Of a DNA stretch of 64,000 nt, positions 50,659 to 60,020 are shown in pieces. The translations under genes and the position numbers were made by a program. The stretch is from assembly GCF_022479115.1 (NCBI RefSeq), contig NZ_CP092497.1, positions 1,550,001 to 1,614,000 on the forward strand, given 5' to 3'. Numbering within the stretch: position 1 is the stretch's first letter; each line of letters starts with the position of its first letter. Under the pieces are notes generated by a model that ran no database searches, was not told the origin of the DNA, and saw only the letters and a list, made by a program, of their open reading frames with translations. Origin of the DNA: Amycolatopsis sp. EV170708-02-1. Lineage in GTDB: Bacteria; Actinomycetota; Actinomycetes; Mycobacteriales; Pseudonocardiaceae.

Positions 50659-51746
50659 CAGGCCTCCAGTTCGGCCGCGACCAGCGCCCGCTGGGCGGCC
50701 AGCTGACGGGTCGGGACGGCGTACACGTGCTCGAACAGCGACAACGGATCCGGCTCCACGTCGGCGTTGAGGGTGTCGCGCACCCCGGCGGCGAACGCCT
50801 CCGCCTCGGCCCGGAATCGCTCGATATCGTTGTCGGACAACAGGTTCTCGGTGGTCAGGTAGGTCTGGAGGCGACGAACCGGGTCGGCCGCGCGCCACTT
50901 CTCGACCTCGGCCTGGTCGCGGTAACGGGTGGCGTCGTCGGCGTTGGTGTGCGCGTCGATCCGGTAGGTGTGCGCCTCCACCAGAACCGGCCCTCGGCCG
51001 GAACGCGCGTGCGCGACGGCGTCGTCCAGCACGGAAAGGACGGCGAGGGCGTCGTTGCCGTCGACCTGTTCGGAGCGGACGCCGTAGCCGACACCCTTGT
51101 AGGCCAGCGCGGGGGCGGCGCTCTGCTTCTCGAACGGCACGGAGATCGCGAACCCGTTGTTCTGCACGAAGAACACCACCGGCGCCTTGAACACGGCGGC
51201 GAAGTTGAGCGCCTCGTGGAAGTCGCCCTCACTGGTGGCGCCGTCGCCGATGAGCGCGAACGCGACGGCGTCCTCGCCACGGCGTTGCATCGCGTGGGCG
51301 AGCCCGGCGGCGTGGAGGGTCTGGGTCGCCAGCGGGGTGCACTGCGGTGCGACACGGGTCGCGGCGGGGTCGTAGCCGCAGTGCGCGTCGCCGCGGAGCA
51401 GCGTCAGGATCTCGCCCGGTTCGAGGCCGCGAGCGACCAGCGCGACCGAGTCGCGGTAGGTGGGGAAGAGCCAGTCGGCGTCGGTGAGGGCGAGCGCGCT
51501 CGCGACCTGACAGGCCTCTTGGCCGGCGCTGGACGGGTACACGGCGAGGCGGCCTTGTTTGGTCAGCGCGGTCGCCTGCGCGTCGAACCGGCGGCCGAGC
51601 ACCATCAGCCGATAGGCCTCCACGAGCCGTTCGGACGGCGGCACGGGATAGCCGCCGTGCTCGTCGACGCGTGTGCCGTCCTCGGCGAGGAACCGCACCG
51701 GCATCCCGGACGGCAGCAACGCGGCGGCAGAGGTCTCCCGCGACAT
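50658..51746 (-). CDS. bkdA: Branched-chain 2-oxoacid dehydrogenase E1 alpha subunit
   Basis: A 362-residue thiamin-diphosphate enzyme with RFDAQATALTKQGRLAVYPS, the TPP motif GDGATSEGDFHEALNFAAVF and VVFFVQNNGFAISVPFEKQ, and EAHTYRIDAHTNADD. Together these identify the E1-alpha of the branched-chain (Bkd) rather than pyruvate complex. It is the first gene of the operon, opposite an Lrp-type gene. The ATG at 51746 is preceded by AAAGGTGGT. Confidence 0.93.
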   Translation of the reverse strand: MSRETSAAALLPSGMPVRFLAEDGTRVDEHGGYPVPPSERLVEAYRLMVLGRRFDAQATALTKQGRLAVYPSSAGQEACQVASALALTDADWLFPTYRDSVALVARGLEPGEILTLLRGDAHCGYDPAATRVAPQCTPLATQTLHAAGLAHAMQRRGEDAVAFALIGDGATSEGDFHEALNFAAVFKAPVVFFVQNNGFAISVPFEKQSAAPALAYKGVGYGVRSEQVDGNDALAVLSVLDDAVAHARSGRGPVLVEAHTYRIDAHTNADDATRYRDQAEVEKWRAADPVRRLQTYLTTENLLSDNDIERFRAEAEAFAAGVRDTLNADVEPDPLSLFEHVYAVPTRQLAAQRALVAAELEA

Positions 51747-51824
51747 GGCGCAGCACCACCTTTCACAGACATATGATGCTGAGATCGTGGTTTCCGGAGT
51801 CCCAGTGTTCAAGAGGTGCGCGAA

Positions 51825-52364
51825 ATGAGCGACAAACTGTCGGCAGAATCGGTTCAGCCGGGCCGACCGTCCGGTAGTGGCGTGGCTCACGGGCCGGATC
51901 CGGGACGAACGGCCCTTGCCCTCGACGACATCGATCGCGCCCTCCTCGCCGAGCTGACCGCCGACGGCAGGCTCGCCGTCCGGGCACTGGCGGAACGCCT
52001 GCACATCTCGCGCACCAACGCCTACGCGAGGCTGGACAGGCTGATGTCCGAAGGCGTCATCACCGGCTTCGGTGCCCGGATCGACCCTCGGCGGGCCGGA
52101 CTCGGAACGAGCGCGTACATCCTGATCACCGTCGAGCAGACGTCGTGGCGCACGATGTCGGCCGAACTCCGGGAGATCCCGTTCGTCGAGCACGTCTCGC
52201 TCGTCGGCGGCGATTTCGACATCCTGCTGCTGGTGCGGACGCCGGACAACGCCTCACTGCGGGATGTCGTGCTGGAACGGCTGCAGGCGCTGGACGGCGT
52301 GCGCTCGACGCGGACGTGGCTGATCTTCGAGGAGCAGGCGGGCGTCGCCCCTCGTGAGTGGTAA
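51825..52364 (+). CDS. Lrp/AsnC-family regulator divergent from bkd
   Basis: This 179-residue regulator has an Lrp helix-turn-helix (LDDIDRALLAELTADGRLAV, LHISRTNAYARLDRL) and an AsnC effector domain (ILITVEQTSWRTMSAELREI, VEHVSLVGGDFDILLLVRTP). It lies opposite the bkd operon, the usual place for BkdR, which senses branched-chain amino or oxo acids. The start is ATG 51825; GTG 51816 is possible. Its stop codon TAA falls inside the palindrome at 52351-52396. Confidence 0.9.
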   Translation: MSDKLSAESVQPGRPSGSGVAHGPDPGRTALALDDIDRALLAELTADGRLAVRALAERLHISRTNAYARLDRLMSEGVITGFGARIDPRRAGLGTSAYILITVEQTSWRTMSAELREIPFVEHVSLVGGDFDILLLVRTPDNASLRDVVLERLQALDGVRSTRTWLIFEEQAGVAPREW

Positions 52365-52396
52365 GGACGGTTCTAACCGTCCTTGGCGCTCACGAG
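52351..52396. terminator. 46-bp palindrome, GGACGGTT family, copy 3, overlapping two stop codons
   Basis: Arms CTCGTGAGTGG... and ...CACGAG frame GGACGGTTCTAACCGTCC. Two outer positions differ from copy 1. The left arm encodes the end of the rightward Lrp gene (PREW, then TAA at 52362-52364); the right arm carries the TCA that is the stop of the leftward Lrp gene (52390-52392). One element thus ends both convergent genes. Confidence 0.7.
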
Positions 52397-52851
52397 TCCG
52401 TGGTGGGCAGGGGACGGTCGTTGACGACCTGCTTCATCACGAGCGTCGAGTTCAGCCGCTGCACTCCGGGCAACGCGGACAGCACGTCGTCCTCGAGCCG
52501 CTGATACGCGGCGAGGTCGGCGGTGACGATGCGGAGCAGATAGTCGGGGTCGCCGAAAAGACGTTGTGCCAGCAGGACGTTCGGGATCCGGGTGACGGCG
52601 TCTTCGAAGCCCAGCAGCGTCTCACGGTCCTCTTGCCGCATGGTGACGAACACGAGCGCCTCGAAGTTCAGTCCCAGTGCGGCCGGATCGACCACCGCCC
52701 GGTACGCGCTGATCGTGCCGTCCCGTTCGAGGGCGCGCAGCCGGCGGTGACAGGGCGACGCGCTCAGCTGGACCCGTTCGGCCAGTTCGGTGAGCGTCAG
52801 CCGCCCCTCTTCCTGCAGGATGGCAAGAATCTTCCGGTCGACAGCGTCCAT
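52390..52851 (-). CDS. Lrp/AsnC-family regulator divergent from LysE exporter
   Basis: A 153-residue Lrp protein: MDAVDRKILAILQEEGRLTL, RVQLSASPCHRRLRALERDG and an AsnC-type C-terminus (LGFEDAVTRIPNVLLAQRLFGD). Start ATG 52851; the frame stays open upstream but without homology. It is divergent from the LysE-type exporter 82 bp away, a common pairing in which the regulator turns on amino-acid export. Confidence 0.9.
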   Translation of the reverse strand: MDAVDRKILAILQEEGRLTLTELAERVQLSASPCHRRLRALERDGTISAYRAVVDPAALGLNFEALVFVTMRQEDRETLLGFEDAVTRIPNVLLAQRLFGDPDYLLRIVTADLAAYQRLEDDVLSALPGVQRLNSTLVMKQVVNDRPLPTTDS

Positions 52852-52933
52852 GGGGAAGATTCTTCCACGAGACCGGCCCTCCAGGGCAGAAGTTGAAAGC
52901 ACCTTTGGCCGGATCGCGAATAGCTTTTCGGAC

Positions 52934-53545
52934 ATGCCTCTCGGATCCGTTCTCGCCTTCTGGGGCGTCGCCGCCCTGCTCATCGCGGTGCCCGGCGCCG
53001 ACTGGGCCTTCGCGATCAGCGCCGGATTGCGTCGCCAGGTCCTGCCGGCCGCCGGTGGCATCGTTCTCGGCTACCTGGTCATGACGCTGGTGGTCGCCGC
53101 TGGGCTGGGTGTCCTCGTCGCGTCGACGCCGAGCGCGTTGCTCGCACTCACCGTGGCCGGCGGGCTCTATCTGATCTGGCTCGGATTCAAGACGGTGCGT
53201 TCGCCAGCGAAGCCGGCCAGCGCACCCGGCGAGGTCGGGAGCCGGGGTGGCACGCTGCTGGAAGGGATGGCGGTCAGCGGGCTGAACCCCAAGGGACTGC
53301 TGGTCTTCGTCGCGATGTTGCCGCAGTTCACCGACCCGGCCGCGAGGTGGCCGATGCCGGTCCAATTGGCCGTTCTAGGCCTCACCTTCGTCGGCACCTG
53401 CGCGATGGTCTACCCGTGCGTCGGCGTGGGGGCACAAGCCCTGCTGCGCGCCCGTCCCGCGGTGTCGAGGACCGTCTCGCGACTTTCCGGCGCCTCGATG
53501 ATCGTGGTGGGAACGCTGCTGGTCGCCGAGCGACTGGTGGCGTGA
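52934..53545 (+). CDS. LysE/RhtB-family amino-acid exporter
   Basis: A 203-residue protein with six likely membrane segments and the family motif AVPGADWAFAISAGLRR at residues 18-34, then GLYLIWLGFKTVR and MAVSGLNPKGLLVFVAMLPQF. Members export basic or branched amino acids. The start is ATG 52934; the gene is probably controlled by the divergent Lrp regulator. No structure of note lies in the 99 bp before the next gene. Confidence 0.9.
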   Translation: MPLGSVLAFWGVAALLIAVPGADWAFAISAGLRRQVLPAAGGIVLGYLVMTLVVAAGLGVLVASTPSALLALTVAGGLYLIWLGFKTVRSPAKPASAPGEVGSRGGTLLEGMAVSGLNPKGLLVFVAMLPQFTDPAARWPMPVQLAVLGLTFVGTCAMVYPCVGVGAQALLRARPAVSRTVSRLSGASMIVVGTLLVAERLVA

Positions 53546-53644
53546 GCCGAATGGTCCATTCCACCGGACAGGTCGCCGAACAAACCTGGCCGCACCGTTG
53601 GAAAATCTCATACCCTCCGGAACAGGCCGAAGGGAGCTGACCTG

Positions 53645-54562
53645 ATGCGGTGGACCTGGGTGCGTACGGCGATGGCCTTGGTGGTCGCCGCGTCGATCGT
53701 CCAAACGAGTCAACCGGGCACGGCCGAAGCGCAGGTGAGCCCCGCTGCGGCCGGCCGATCCGCGATCTACGGCGGGGGACCGTTCTATCAGGACGGACAG
53801 GGCGTCATGGACGTCCTGCGGTCGTCGGGTTTCACCACGGTCATCCTCTGGAGCATCCACGTCCACGACAACGGGGACCTGTACTACAACGACCACCTCG
53901 TGGTCAGAGACGGAGAGTACGTCGGCGACGCGGGGTGGCCGGCGCGGCTGCGGACGCTGAAGCAGGCACCGACGTCGGTCGATCGCATCGAGGTCTCGGT
54001 CGGCGCCTGGGGCACACCGGACTGGCAAGCCATCGACAACCTGATCACGCGTGACGGCACCGGCAGCGGGACCGTGCTGTACCGCAACTTCCTGGCGCTG
54101 AAGAACGCCACCGGCGCGGACGCGATCAACAACGACGACGAAGCCCACTACGACGTCGACTCCACCGTCACCTTCGCCAGGATGGCGAACGCCATGGGCT
54201 ACCGGAACTTCACGCTCGCTCCCTACACCGCGGTGTCGTACTGGCAAGGGGTGAAGAACGGGCTCGGCGGCCTGGTCGATCGCGTGTACCTGCAGGCCTA
54301 CGCGGGTGGCAGCGGCAACGACCCGGCGACGTGGACGAGGTCGCTCGGGATGCCGGTGGATCCAGGACTCTGGAGCAAGAACGGCTCCGGCTGCACGTCG
54401 GGGGATTCGCCCGCTCAGGTGGAGAGCAGGATGAGGGCCTGGAAGCAGTCCGCGGGGATTCCGGGCGGCTTCATGTGGCTCTACGACGACATCAAGAAGT
54501 GCTCGGCGCAAGGCACGGCCGCCGACTACGCACGGGCGATCAACACCGCCACCACGAGCTGA
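53645..54562 (+). CDS. Secreted GH18-like/TIM-barrel protein
   Basis: A 305-residue secreted protein: signal peptide to about residue 30 (AEAQ), then a barrel-like domain with FTTVILWSIHVHDNGDLYYND, VDRIEVSVGAWGTPDWQAIDNL and the acidic run DAINNDDEAHYDVDS in the place of a catalytic DxxDxD-like loop. The pattern recalls chitinase-like (GH18) proteins often annotated as coagulation-factor 5/8-type in actinobacteria. Two cysteines near the end may form a disulphide. Substrate is unknown. Confidence 0.72.
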   Translation: MRWTWVRTAMALVVAASIVQTSQPGTAEAQVSPAAAGRSAIYGGGPFYQDGQGVMDVLRSSGFTTVILWSIHVHDNGDLYYNDHLVVRDGEYVGDAGWPARLRTLKQAPTSVDRIEVSVGAWGTPDWQAIDNLITRDGTGSGTVLYRNFLALKNATGADAINNDDEAHYDVDSTVTFARMANAMGYRNFTLAPYTAVSYWQGVKNGLGGLVDRVYLQAYAGGSGNDPATWTRSLGMPVDPGLWSKNGSGCTSGDSPAQVESRMRAWKQSAGIPGGFMWLYDDIKKCSAQGTAADYARAINTATTS

Positions 54563-54629
54563 CCCGGGGGACGCTGTAACGCTCACTGCGCTTCCGCCGA
54601 GTACAAACGGGTTCGGAGGCGGAGGAATC

Positions 54630-55034
54630 GTGGTGCGTGTCCTGGTCGTGGTGGCGGTCGCCGCGGTGTTGTTCGCGGCGCCTGCATGCGCGCGGTATGA
54701 ACCGGCATCTCGTCCCACCACGACGGTCACCACGAGTGTCGAACGAACTACGACCGTCCCGCCGAGCACAGAGGTGACCACTTCGGTCGCCGCCGCCCCG
54801 ACCACGAGCGTAGTGCCCGCCAAACCGAAGGCGGACCAGCGCGAAGCGGCCTGCCGCAAGGACGAGGATCAGTGCTACGAGCCGGGGGCCGGCGCCAAAT
54901 GCCAGACCGGCGGGTGCGTCAACGCCGGACGAGGGATGACGCAACGCGACGTCGAGAAGCAACGCGACAGGTGGCTCCGCGAGCATCCAGGCTGGTGCCC
55001 CGCGGGCGAGACCGGGGCGGTGGCACGCTGTTGA
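54630..55034 (+). CDS. Secreted Thr/Ser-rich hypothetical lipoprotein
   Basis: A 134-residue secreted protein with a signal sequence (VVVAVAAVLFAAPACA; the LFAAPAC end could be a lipobox), a Thr/Ser/Val-rich linker (about residues 28-64) and a small Cys-rich domain with six cysteines (ACRKDEDQCYEPGAGAKC, GGCVNAG, GWCPAGETGAVARC). The linker resembles a cell-wall spacer. GGAGG precedes GTG 54630. The family is not recognised. Confidence 0.65.
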   Translation: MVRVLVVVAVAAVLFAAPACARYEPASRPTTTVTTSVERTTTVPPSTEVTTSVAAAPTTSVVPAKPKADQREAACRKDEDQCYEPGAGAKCQTGGCVNAGRGMTQRDVEKQRDRWLREHPGWCPAGETGAVARC

Positions 55035-55137
55035 ACGACACACGCCATTCGGGTGATAACGGTTCGGCATTCGATGTATCTGACGTTCACCCCATTGACA
55101 CCTTCCTGCGATCACGGCGACTGGGCGGAGGAATGCG

Positions 55138-55599
55138 GTGACGGTGGAGGACGCGGGTCGGGACTACCTGACACGGCAGATCGGGGCGTTGCTCGCGGCG
55201 ATTCGCGAGGAAGGTCCGGTCGGCGAGGGCAGACGCAGTTTCCGGATCGCGGGGCATCTCGCCGCGGAGGGCGGGTTCCACCTCGGCGACATCCTCGCCG
55301 CGACCGCGCAACTGCTGGCGGTCCACGCTTGGAACAATGGCTACCTCGCCGCGGCCGAGCTGCTGACGCGCCGCATGCGGGAGTTCGGAGCCGAGTCGGC
55401 CGAGCTGGTGCGGTACCTCGTGCGGCTGGAGACCGGCTGTGAACAGGGCTGGCTCCCGCACGCGGATCGCGACGAACTGATCGCCTACGCCCGGCGCGTC
55501 CAGCGTGCGGACATCGAGGCGCGTGCGCAGTCGATCGAGGCGTCGTTGCCCGGGGTCACCGATCCCGAGCGTCCGGATCGGATGGCGAGTGAGTCGTGA
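55138..55599 (+). CDS. Conserved hypothetical helical protein
   Basis: A 153-residue protein predicted largely alpha-helical (YLTRQIGALLAAIREEGPVG, LLAVHAWNNGYLAAAELLTRRM) with no signal or membrane segment. I do not recognise it. GGAGG precedes the GTG at 55138. Its last 44 bp overlap the end of the convergent ROK gene. The 104 bp upstream contain its promoter; nothing specific was identified. Confidence 0.6.
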   Translation: MTVEDAGRDYLTRQIGALLAAIREEGPVGEGRRSFRIAGHLAAEGGFHLGDILAATAQLLAVHAWNNGYLAAAELLTRRMREFGAESAELVRYLVRLETGCEQGWLPHADRDELIAYARRVQRADIEARAQSIEASLPGVTDPERPDRMASES

Positions 55600-56731
55600 G
55601 ATGGTGCTCGGGATCCGCGAGAATGCCGCGGATCACCGAGCCGGCGGCGCCGCGTACGGCGGCTCCCGTGCCGAGCGCCGAGCGGACGACCCGCACCGGC
55701 GACCACGCCGTGCTGGGCACGCGGCGTTCCAGCTCGGCGAGGAGTGGCTCACGCAGCCACGGCTCCAGCCGCGCGTAGGTTCCGCCTAGCACCACCGCCG
55801 GAACGTCCATCAGGTTGACCACAGTGGACAGTCCGACGCCGAGGTGTCCCGCCGCGGCGGTCACCGCGGAAAGCGCGGCGGCGTCGCCGGACTCCAGCGC
55901 GGAAACCAGTCCGTCCACCGTTTCCGCGCCCGCTAGTCGCAGAATCTCCTCTTGGCCCGCCATTCGTTCCAGGCAGCCGTTCGCGCCGCAGGAACACGGC
56001 GGGCCCTCGGGCGCCACGGGCAGGTGGCCGATCTCGCCGCCCGCGCCGCGGACGCCTTCGAACAGGGCACGGTCCAGGACGATCCCCGCGCCGATCCCGA
56101 TCTCGCCCGACACGTGGACGAAATCCGGCAACGCCGAGCCGTGCCACAGCTCGGCGAGTGCCGCGAAGTTCGCCTCGTTGGCGACGGTGAACGTCCCGCC
56201 GAGCCGGTCGGCGAGGTCGACGTCGCGCCAGCCCAGGTTCGGGGCGAGCCGGACGAGTCCGGATTCGACCAGGCCCGGAACCGCGACCCCGACTCCGCCG
56301 ACGGGGACGCCAAGCGCGTCCGCCTGTTTCCGGGCCTTGCGCAGGAACGCCGACACGCGCTGGAAGACGCGCGGGGTGCGGTTGTCCGCGTATCGGACCT
56401 CCTGCGCCCGGACGGCGCCGGTCAGATCGACGAGACAGGACGCGAGGTAGTCGACGCCGATCTCGATGCCGAGCCCGTGCGGGCCGGTGGGGGAGAGCGA
56501 CACGACGGTGCCGCGCCGCCCGGGGCCGAAGCGTTGCTCCGGTTCGCCTTCGGCCACGAGATCCGCCGCGATCAACCGGTCGACCACGCTCGACACGGTC
56601 GCCTTCGTGAGTCCGGTGGCGGCGGCGAGGCCCGCTCGGGACGTGCCGGGACCGTCCGCGATCGCCCCGAGGACGAGGGCGGCGTTGTGCTGCCGCACGG
56701 TGTGCTGTCCCGCCGGGCGCGTGCCGATCAT
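55556..56731 (-). CDS. ROK-family transcriptional regulator (XylR-like)
   Basis: A 391-residue regulator with an N-terminal winged helix-turn-helix ([23 protein letters not shown], [20 protein letters not shown]) and a ROK sugar-binding domain ([40 protein letters not shown] with the zinc-site cysteines CxCGxxGCLE). Adjacent and divergent to xylose isomerase, so it probably represses xylose genes until xylose binds. Two matching operators lie in the shared gap. Start ATG 56731. Confidence 0.9.
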   Translation of the reverse strand: MIGTRPAGQHTVRQHNAALVLGAIADGPGTSRAGLAAATGLTKATVSSVVDRLIAADLVAEGEPEQRFGPGRRGTVVSLSPTGPHGLGIEIGVDYLASCLVDLTGAVRAQEVRYADNRTPRVFQRVSAFLRKARKQADALGVPVGGVGVAVPGLVESGLVRLAPNLGWRDVDLADRLGGTFTVANEANFAALAELWHGSALPDFVHVSGEIGIGAGIVLDRALFEGVRGAGGEIGHLPVAPEGPPCSCGANGCLERMAGQEEILRLAGAETVDGLVSALESGDAAALSAVTAAAGHLGVGLSTVVNLMDVPAVVLGGTYARLEPWLREPLLAELERRVPSTAWSPVRVVRSALGTGAAVRGAAGSVIRGILADPEHHLTTHSPSDPDARDR

Positions 56732-56743
56732 CGCGCGATTGTA

Positions 56744-56764
56744 TTCGTTCGATGCCTGAACGAA
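56744..56764. promoter_or_regulatory. Operator 1 of the xyl divergent promoter
   Basis: TTCGTTC and GAACGAA flank GATGCCT, a perfect 7-bp-arm palindrome with the core GTTYGATGCCTGAAC shared with operator 2. It lies 12 bp upstream of the ROK start codon and likely mediates autoregulation. Confidence 0.65.
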
Positions 56765-56792
56765 AGCCTTGACCCGCCGGGCCGGGCATCGA

Positions 56793-56813
56793 TAAGTTCA
56801 GGCATCAAACTAA
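56793..56813 (-). promoter_or_regulatory. Operator 2 of the xyl divergent promoter
   Basis: On the minus strand the site contains GTTTGATGCCTGAAC, matching operator 1 over 15 bases apart from one Y position. It overlaps a predicted xylA promoter (TTGACC at 56769-56774, GATAAG at 56791-56796, spacer 16) and its likely start site, so bound protein would block RNA polymerase. Confidence 0.65.
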
Positions 56814-56824
56814 TTGGAGGCGAG

Positions 56825-57994
56825 ATGGCTCAGGCACCGTCGCGTGAGGACAAGTTCAGCTTCGGGCTGTGGACCGTGGGCTGGCAGGCGAACGACATGT
56901 TCGGCCCGGCGAGCCGACCTCCGCTCGACCCGGTCGAGGCCGTGCACCGCCTCTCGGACCTGGGCGCCTGGGGGATCACCTTCCACGACGACGACCTCGT
57001 CCCGTTCGGTTCGGCCGACGCGGAACGCGCGCGGCACCTCAAGCGCTTCCAGGGCGCGCTCGCCGAGACCGGTCTCGTGGTCCCGATGGTGACCACGAAC
57101 CTGTTCAGCCACCCTGTCTTCAAGGACGGCGGCCTGACCAGCAACGACCGTGACGTCCGCCGCTACGCGCTGCGGAAGGTGATGCGGAACCTCGACCTCG
57201 CCGCCGAACTCGGCGCGTCGACGTTCGTGCTCTGGGGAGGCCGCGAAGGCAGCGAGACGGACGCCGCGAAGGACGTCCGCGCAGCGATGGACCGCTACCG
57301 CGAGGGCATCGACTTCCTCGCCCAGTACGTCCTCGACCAGGGCTACGGCCTGCGGCTCGCGCTCGAACCGAAGCCGAACGAGCCTCGCGGCGACATCCTG
57401 TTGCCGACCATCGGCCACGCGCTCGCGTTCATCTCCACGCTCGACAACCACGAGATCGTCGGCGTGAACCCGGAGGTCGGCCACGAGCAGATGGCCGGGC
57501 TCAACATCGTCCACGGCATCGGGCAGGCCCTCTGGCAGGGCAAGCTGTTCCACATCGACCTCAACGGCCAGCGCGGCCCGAGGTTCGACCAGGACCTCGT
57601 GTTCGGCCACGGCGACGTCCTGTCGTCGTTCTTCCTGGTCGACCTGCTGGAGCACGGCGGCTACGACGGGCCGCGCCACTTCGACTACAAGCCGCTGCGC
57701 ACGGAGAACATGGACGGCGTCTGGGCCAGCGCCGAGGCCAACATGGCGAGCTACCTCCTGTTCGCCGAACGCGCCCGCGCTTTCCGTGCCGATCCCGAGG
57801 TGCGGGCGGCGCTGGACGCCGCCCTGGTCCCCGAGCTGGCGGCGCCGACCCTGAACGAGGGCGAGACGGCGGCGGATCTGCTGGCGGACCGGTCGGCGTT
57901 CGAGGACTTCGACCCGGACAAGGCGGCGGAACGCGGTTACGGTTTCATCCGCCTGTCCCAGCTGGCCCTCGAACACCTCACCGGGGCCCGTTAG
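56825..57994 (+). CDS. xylA: Xylose isomerase
   Basis: A 389-residue class I (actinobacterial, short) xylose isomerase. Catalytic His54 and Asp57 are in [11 protein letters not shown], the metal-binding Glu and Lys in [14 protein letters not shown] (about residue 181), and the second-metal residues in GHEQMAGLN and [17 protein letters not shown]. The enzyme converts D-xylose to D-xylulose in the cytoplasm. GGAGG precedes ATG 56825. No xylulokinase gene is in the window. Its stop overlaps the convergent hydrolase gene by 4 bp. Confidence 0.95.
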   Translation: MAQAPSREDKFSFGLWTVGWQANDMFGPASRPPLDPVEAVHRLSDLGAWGITFHDDDLVPFGSADAERARHLKRFQGALAETGLVVPMVTTNLFSHPVFKDGGLTSNDRDVRRYALRKVMRNLDLAAELGASTFVLWGGREGSETDAAKDVRAAMDRYREGIDFLAQYVLDQGYGLRLALEPKPNEPRGDILLPTIGHALAFISTLDNHEIVGVNPEVGHEQMAGLNIVHGIGQALWQGKLFHIDLNGQRGPRFDQDLVFGHGDVLSSFFLVDLLEHGGYDGPRHFDYKPLRTENMDGVWASAEANMASYLLFAERARAFRADPEVRAALDAALVPELAAPTLNEGETAADLLADRSAFEDFDPDKAAERGYGFIRLSQLALEHLTGAR

Positions 57995-59007
57995 AACCGG
58001 TCGACGTCGAGGACGGCCTTGGCGTACTCCTCCGGCGCCTCCTGCGGCACGTTGTGGCCGATCCCGTTCAGGACGCGGTGCTCGTACTTGCCGGAGAACT
58101 TCGACCGATACGCCTTGCCATCGGTGTTCGGGCCGTCGAAATCGCTGCCGATCGTGATGGTGGGCACCGAAACCGCCGGTCCTTGCGCGAGTTTCTGTTC
58201 CAGCGCGTCGAGTTTCGGGTCGCCCTCGGCGAGGCTCAGCCGCCACCGGTAGTTGTGGATCACGATGGCCACGTGGTCCGGGTTGTCGAAGCAAGCCGCG
58301 GAACGGTCGTAGGTCGCGTCGTCGAAGGACCACTTCGGCGACGCGATCTTCCAGATCAGCTTGTTGAAGTCGTGCCGGTTCTTCGTGTAGCCGAGGATTC
58401 CGCGCTCGGTGGCGAAGTAGTACTGATACCACCAGCCCAATTCGGCGGTGGGGGAGAGCGGCTGCTTGTTCGTCTCCCGGTTGGTCACCAGGTAGCCGCT
58501 CACCGACACGAGCGCCTTGCACCGCTCGGGCCAGAGCGCGGCGATGATCACGGCAGTGCGGGCGCCCCAGTCGAAGCCGCCGAACACGGCCTTGTCGATC
58601 TTGAGTGCGTCCATCAGCGCGACGATGTCGGCGGCGATCGCGGACTGCTGGCCGTTGCGGAACGTGTCCTTCGACAGGAATCGCGTCGGCCCGTAGCCGC
58701 GCAGGAACGGCACGATCACCCGGTACCCGGCCGCGACCAGGCGCGGCGTGACGTCGACGTAGCTGTGGATGTCGTAAGGCCAGCCGTGCAGGAGGATCAC
58801 CACCGGGCCGCCGGAGGGGCCGGCTTCGGCGTAACCGATGCTCAGTTCCCCGGCGTCGATCTGCTTGAGCGGGCCGAACGAGGTGTTCCCGCCGGTCGTG
58901 GCTGGCGCCGCCACCGGTGCCGCCGCGGGCTGGGCCGAGCAGCCCGCCACGGTGGCACCCGCTGTCGCGGCGACGACGGCCTGCGCGAACCTTCTCCTGC
59001 TGAGCAT
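57991..59007 (-). CDS. Exported alpha/beta-hydrolase (epoxide-hydrolase/haloalkane-dehalogenase-like)
   Basis: A 338-residue alpha/beta hydrolase. It starts [14 protein letters not shown], a Tat-like twin-arginine leader, with a lipobox VAGC at about residue 22, so it is probably a lipid-anchored exported enzyme. The oxyanion strand HGWPYDIHS and the nucleophile elbow [16 protein letters not shown] (Asp nucleophile, GxDxG) match epoxide hydrolases; [16 protein letters not shown] holds the catalytic His. The substrate is unknown. No obvious terminator separates it from xylA. Confidence 0.88.
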   Translation of the reverse strand: MLSRRRFAQAVVAATAGATVAGCSAQPAAAPVAAPATTGGNTSFGPLKQIDAGELSIGYAEAGPSGGPVVILLHGWPYDIHSYVDVTPRLVAAGYRVIVPFLRGYGPTRFLSKDTFRNGQQSAIAADIVALMDALKIDKAVFGGFDWGARTAVIIAALWPERCKALVSVSGYLVTNRETNKQPLSPTAELGWWYQYYFATERGILGYTKNRHDFNKLIWKIASPKWSFDDATYDRSAACFDNPDHVAIVIHNYRWRLSLAEGDPKLDALEQKLAQGPAVSVPTITIGSDFDGPNTDGKAYRSKFSGKYEHRVLNGIGHNVPQEAPEEYAKAVLDVDRF

Positions 59008-59103
59008 CCTGATTCCTCCCGCGAAACGCCTGGTACGGGACGAAATTAAGCGGACGGCTCCGAGCGCGGCGACCGTCGGACGACGTCACCGGTGTAAGTC
59101 GCC

Positions 59104-59859
59104 CTAGGCCACTTCCGGCTCGGCGGTCATGAAGGCGGCTTCCAGCCGGTGGATCCGCGCCCAGAACGCGTCCTCCCGGCCGGATTCGAGAACACCCAGG
59201 TAGCCGCCGGGGACGACGCGGCCCACGAACGGACCGGACGTCCACACCCGCCAGCCGCCCGTGGCGTCGTCGCCCGAAGCGGACGCGGGATCGTCGGAGC
59301 CGCGGATCGCCGCGATCGGGCAGGAGAGCTGGGTCCTGACCGGTCCGCGGTAGGCGTTCAGCAGCTGGAGATCGCCGAGCAGCAGGTCCAGGGCGTACTC
59401 CCAGCTTTCGGGTGAATCGCGGTAGCCCGCGACGGGGGTGAGCCCCGTACGGCCGAACACGCGTCCCATCGCCGAGGCGCCCGCTTTGGCGTTCTTGTCG
59501 GGCGAACGCCGTTGCGGGGCGCACGCGTCGACGACGATCAGCGCGCGCGGGGAGACGCCCAGTCGTTGGGCCGTTTCCAAGGCGACGAAGGCGCCCATGC
59601 CGAAGCCGATCGTCACGGAACGGGAGAACCAGGCCGTCGGTATCGCGGCCGCCGAGTGCGCGGCGAGTTCTTCGACGGCGGACGCCGGTGGCTCGGCGAG
59701 CCTTTCGCCGTGCCCGGGGTATTCGACGCCGCAGACCTCCGCGCCGGCCGCGGCGGCGAGTGATCCGAATGCCCGGAGCGTGCCGCCCGCGGGCGGAAAC
59801 AGCAGGTAGCCGCGGCCGCGACTGTCTGATGTGGACAGTAAAACGAGTGCGGCCGTCAT
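59104..59859 (-). CDS. Type II thioesterase-like protein lacking the catalytic serine
   Basis: A 251-residue alpha/beta hydrolase of the thioesterase II family (YLLFPPAGGTLRAFGSLAAA, GVEYPGHGERLAEPP). The nucleophile elbow is GFGMGA where the family has GHSMGA: the serine is a glycine and the preceding His a Phe. The rest, including CPIAAIRGSDDPAS, is intact. It is likely catalytically dead or uses another residue. The ATG at 59859 follows a TATCTT -10-like box by 7 bp; an upstream ATG (59880) adds seven residues and is possible. No polyketide or peptide synthetase is in the window. Confidence 0.78.
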   Translation of the reverse strand: MTAALVLLSTSDSRGRGYLLFPPAGGTLRAFGSLAAAAGAEVCGVEYPGHGERLAEPPASAVEELAAHSAAAIPTAWFSRSVTIGFGMGAFVALETAQRLGVSPRALIVVDACAPQRRSPDKNAKAGASAMGRVFGRTGLTPVAGYRDSPESWEYALDLLLGDLQLLNAYRGPVRTQLSCPIAAIRGSDDPASASGDDATGGWRVWTSGPFVGRVVPGGYLGVLESGREDAFWARIHRLEAAFMTAEPEVA

Positions 59860-60020
59860 GATCCGAAAGATACGCGCCATTAACCCGAATGGGGTAACGG
59901 TTCGGATTCGACCAAGATCAATTCACCCGCGAGGGGGAGCTCTTCGGGAAAAGATGCCCGGCCGTGTCGTATCTGGCACTTCCCGTTCGACGTCCTGATA
60001 AGAGCCGGAAGGAGAAAGCG

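Noticed and set aside
59104..59859. Link of the thioesterase-like gene to a polyketide or nonribosomal peptide cluster
   Set aside because: No synthase, carrier or tailoring genes surround it within the window.
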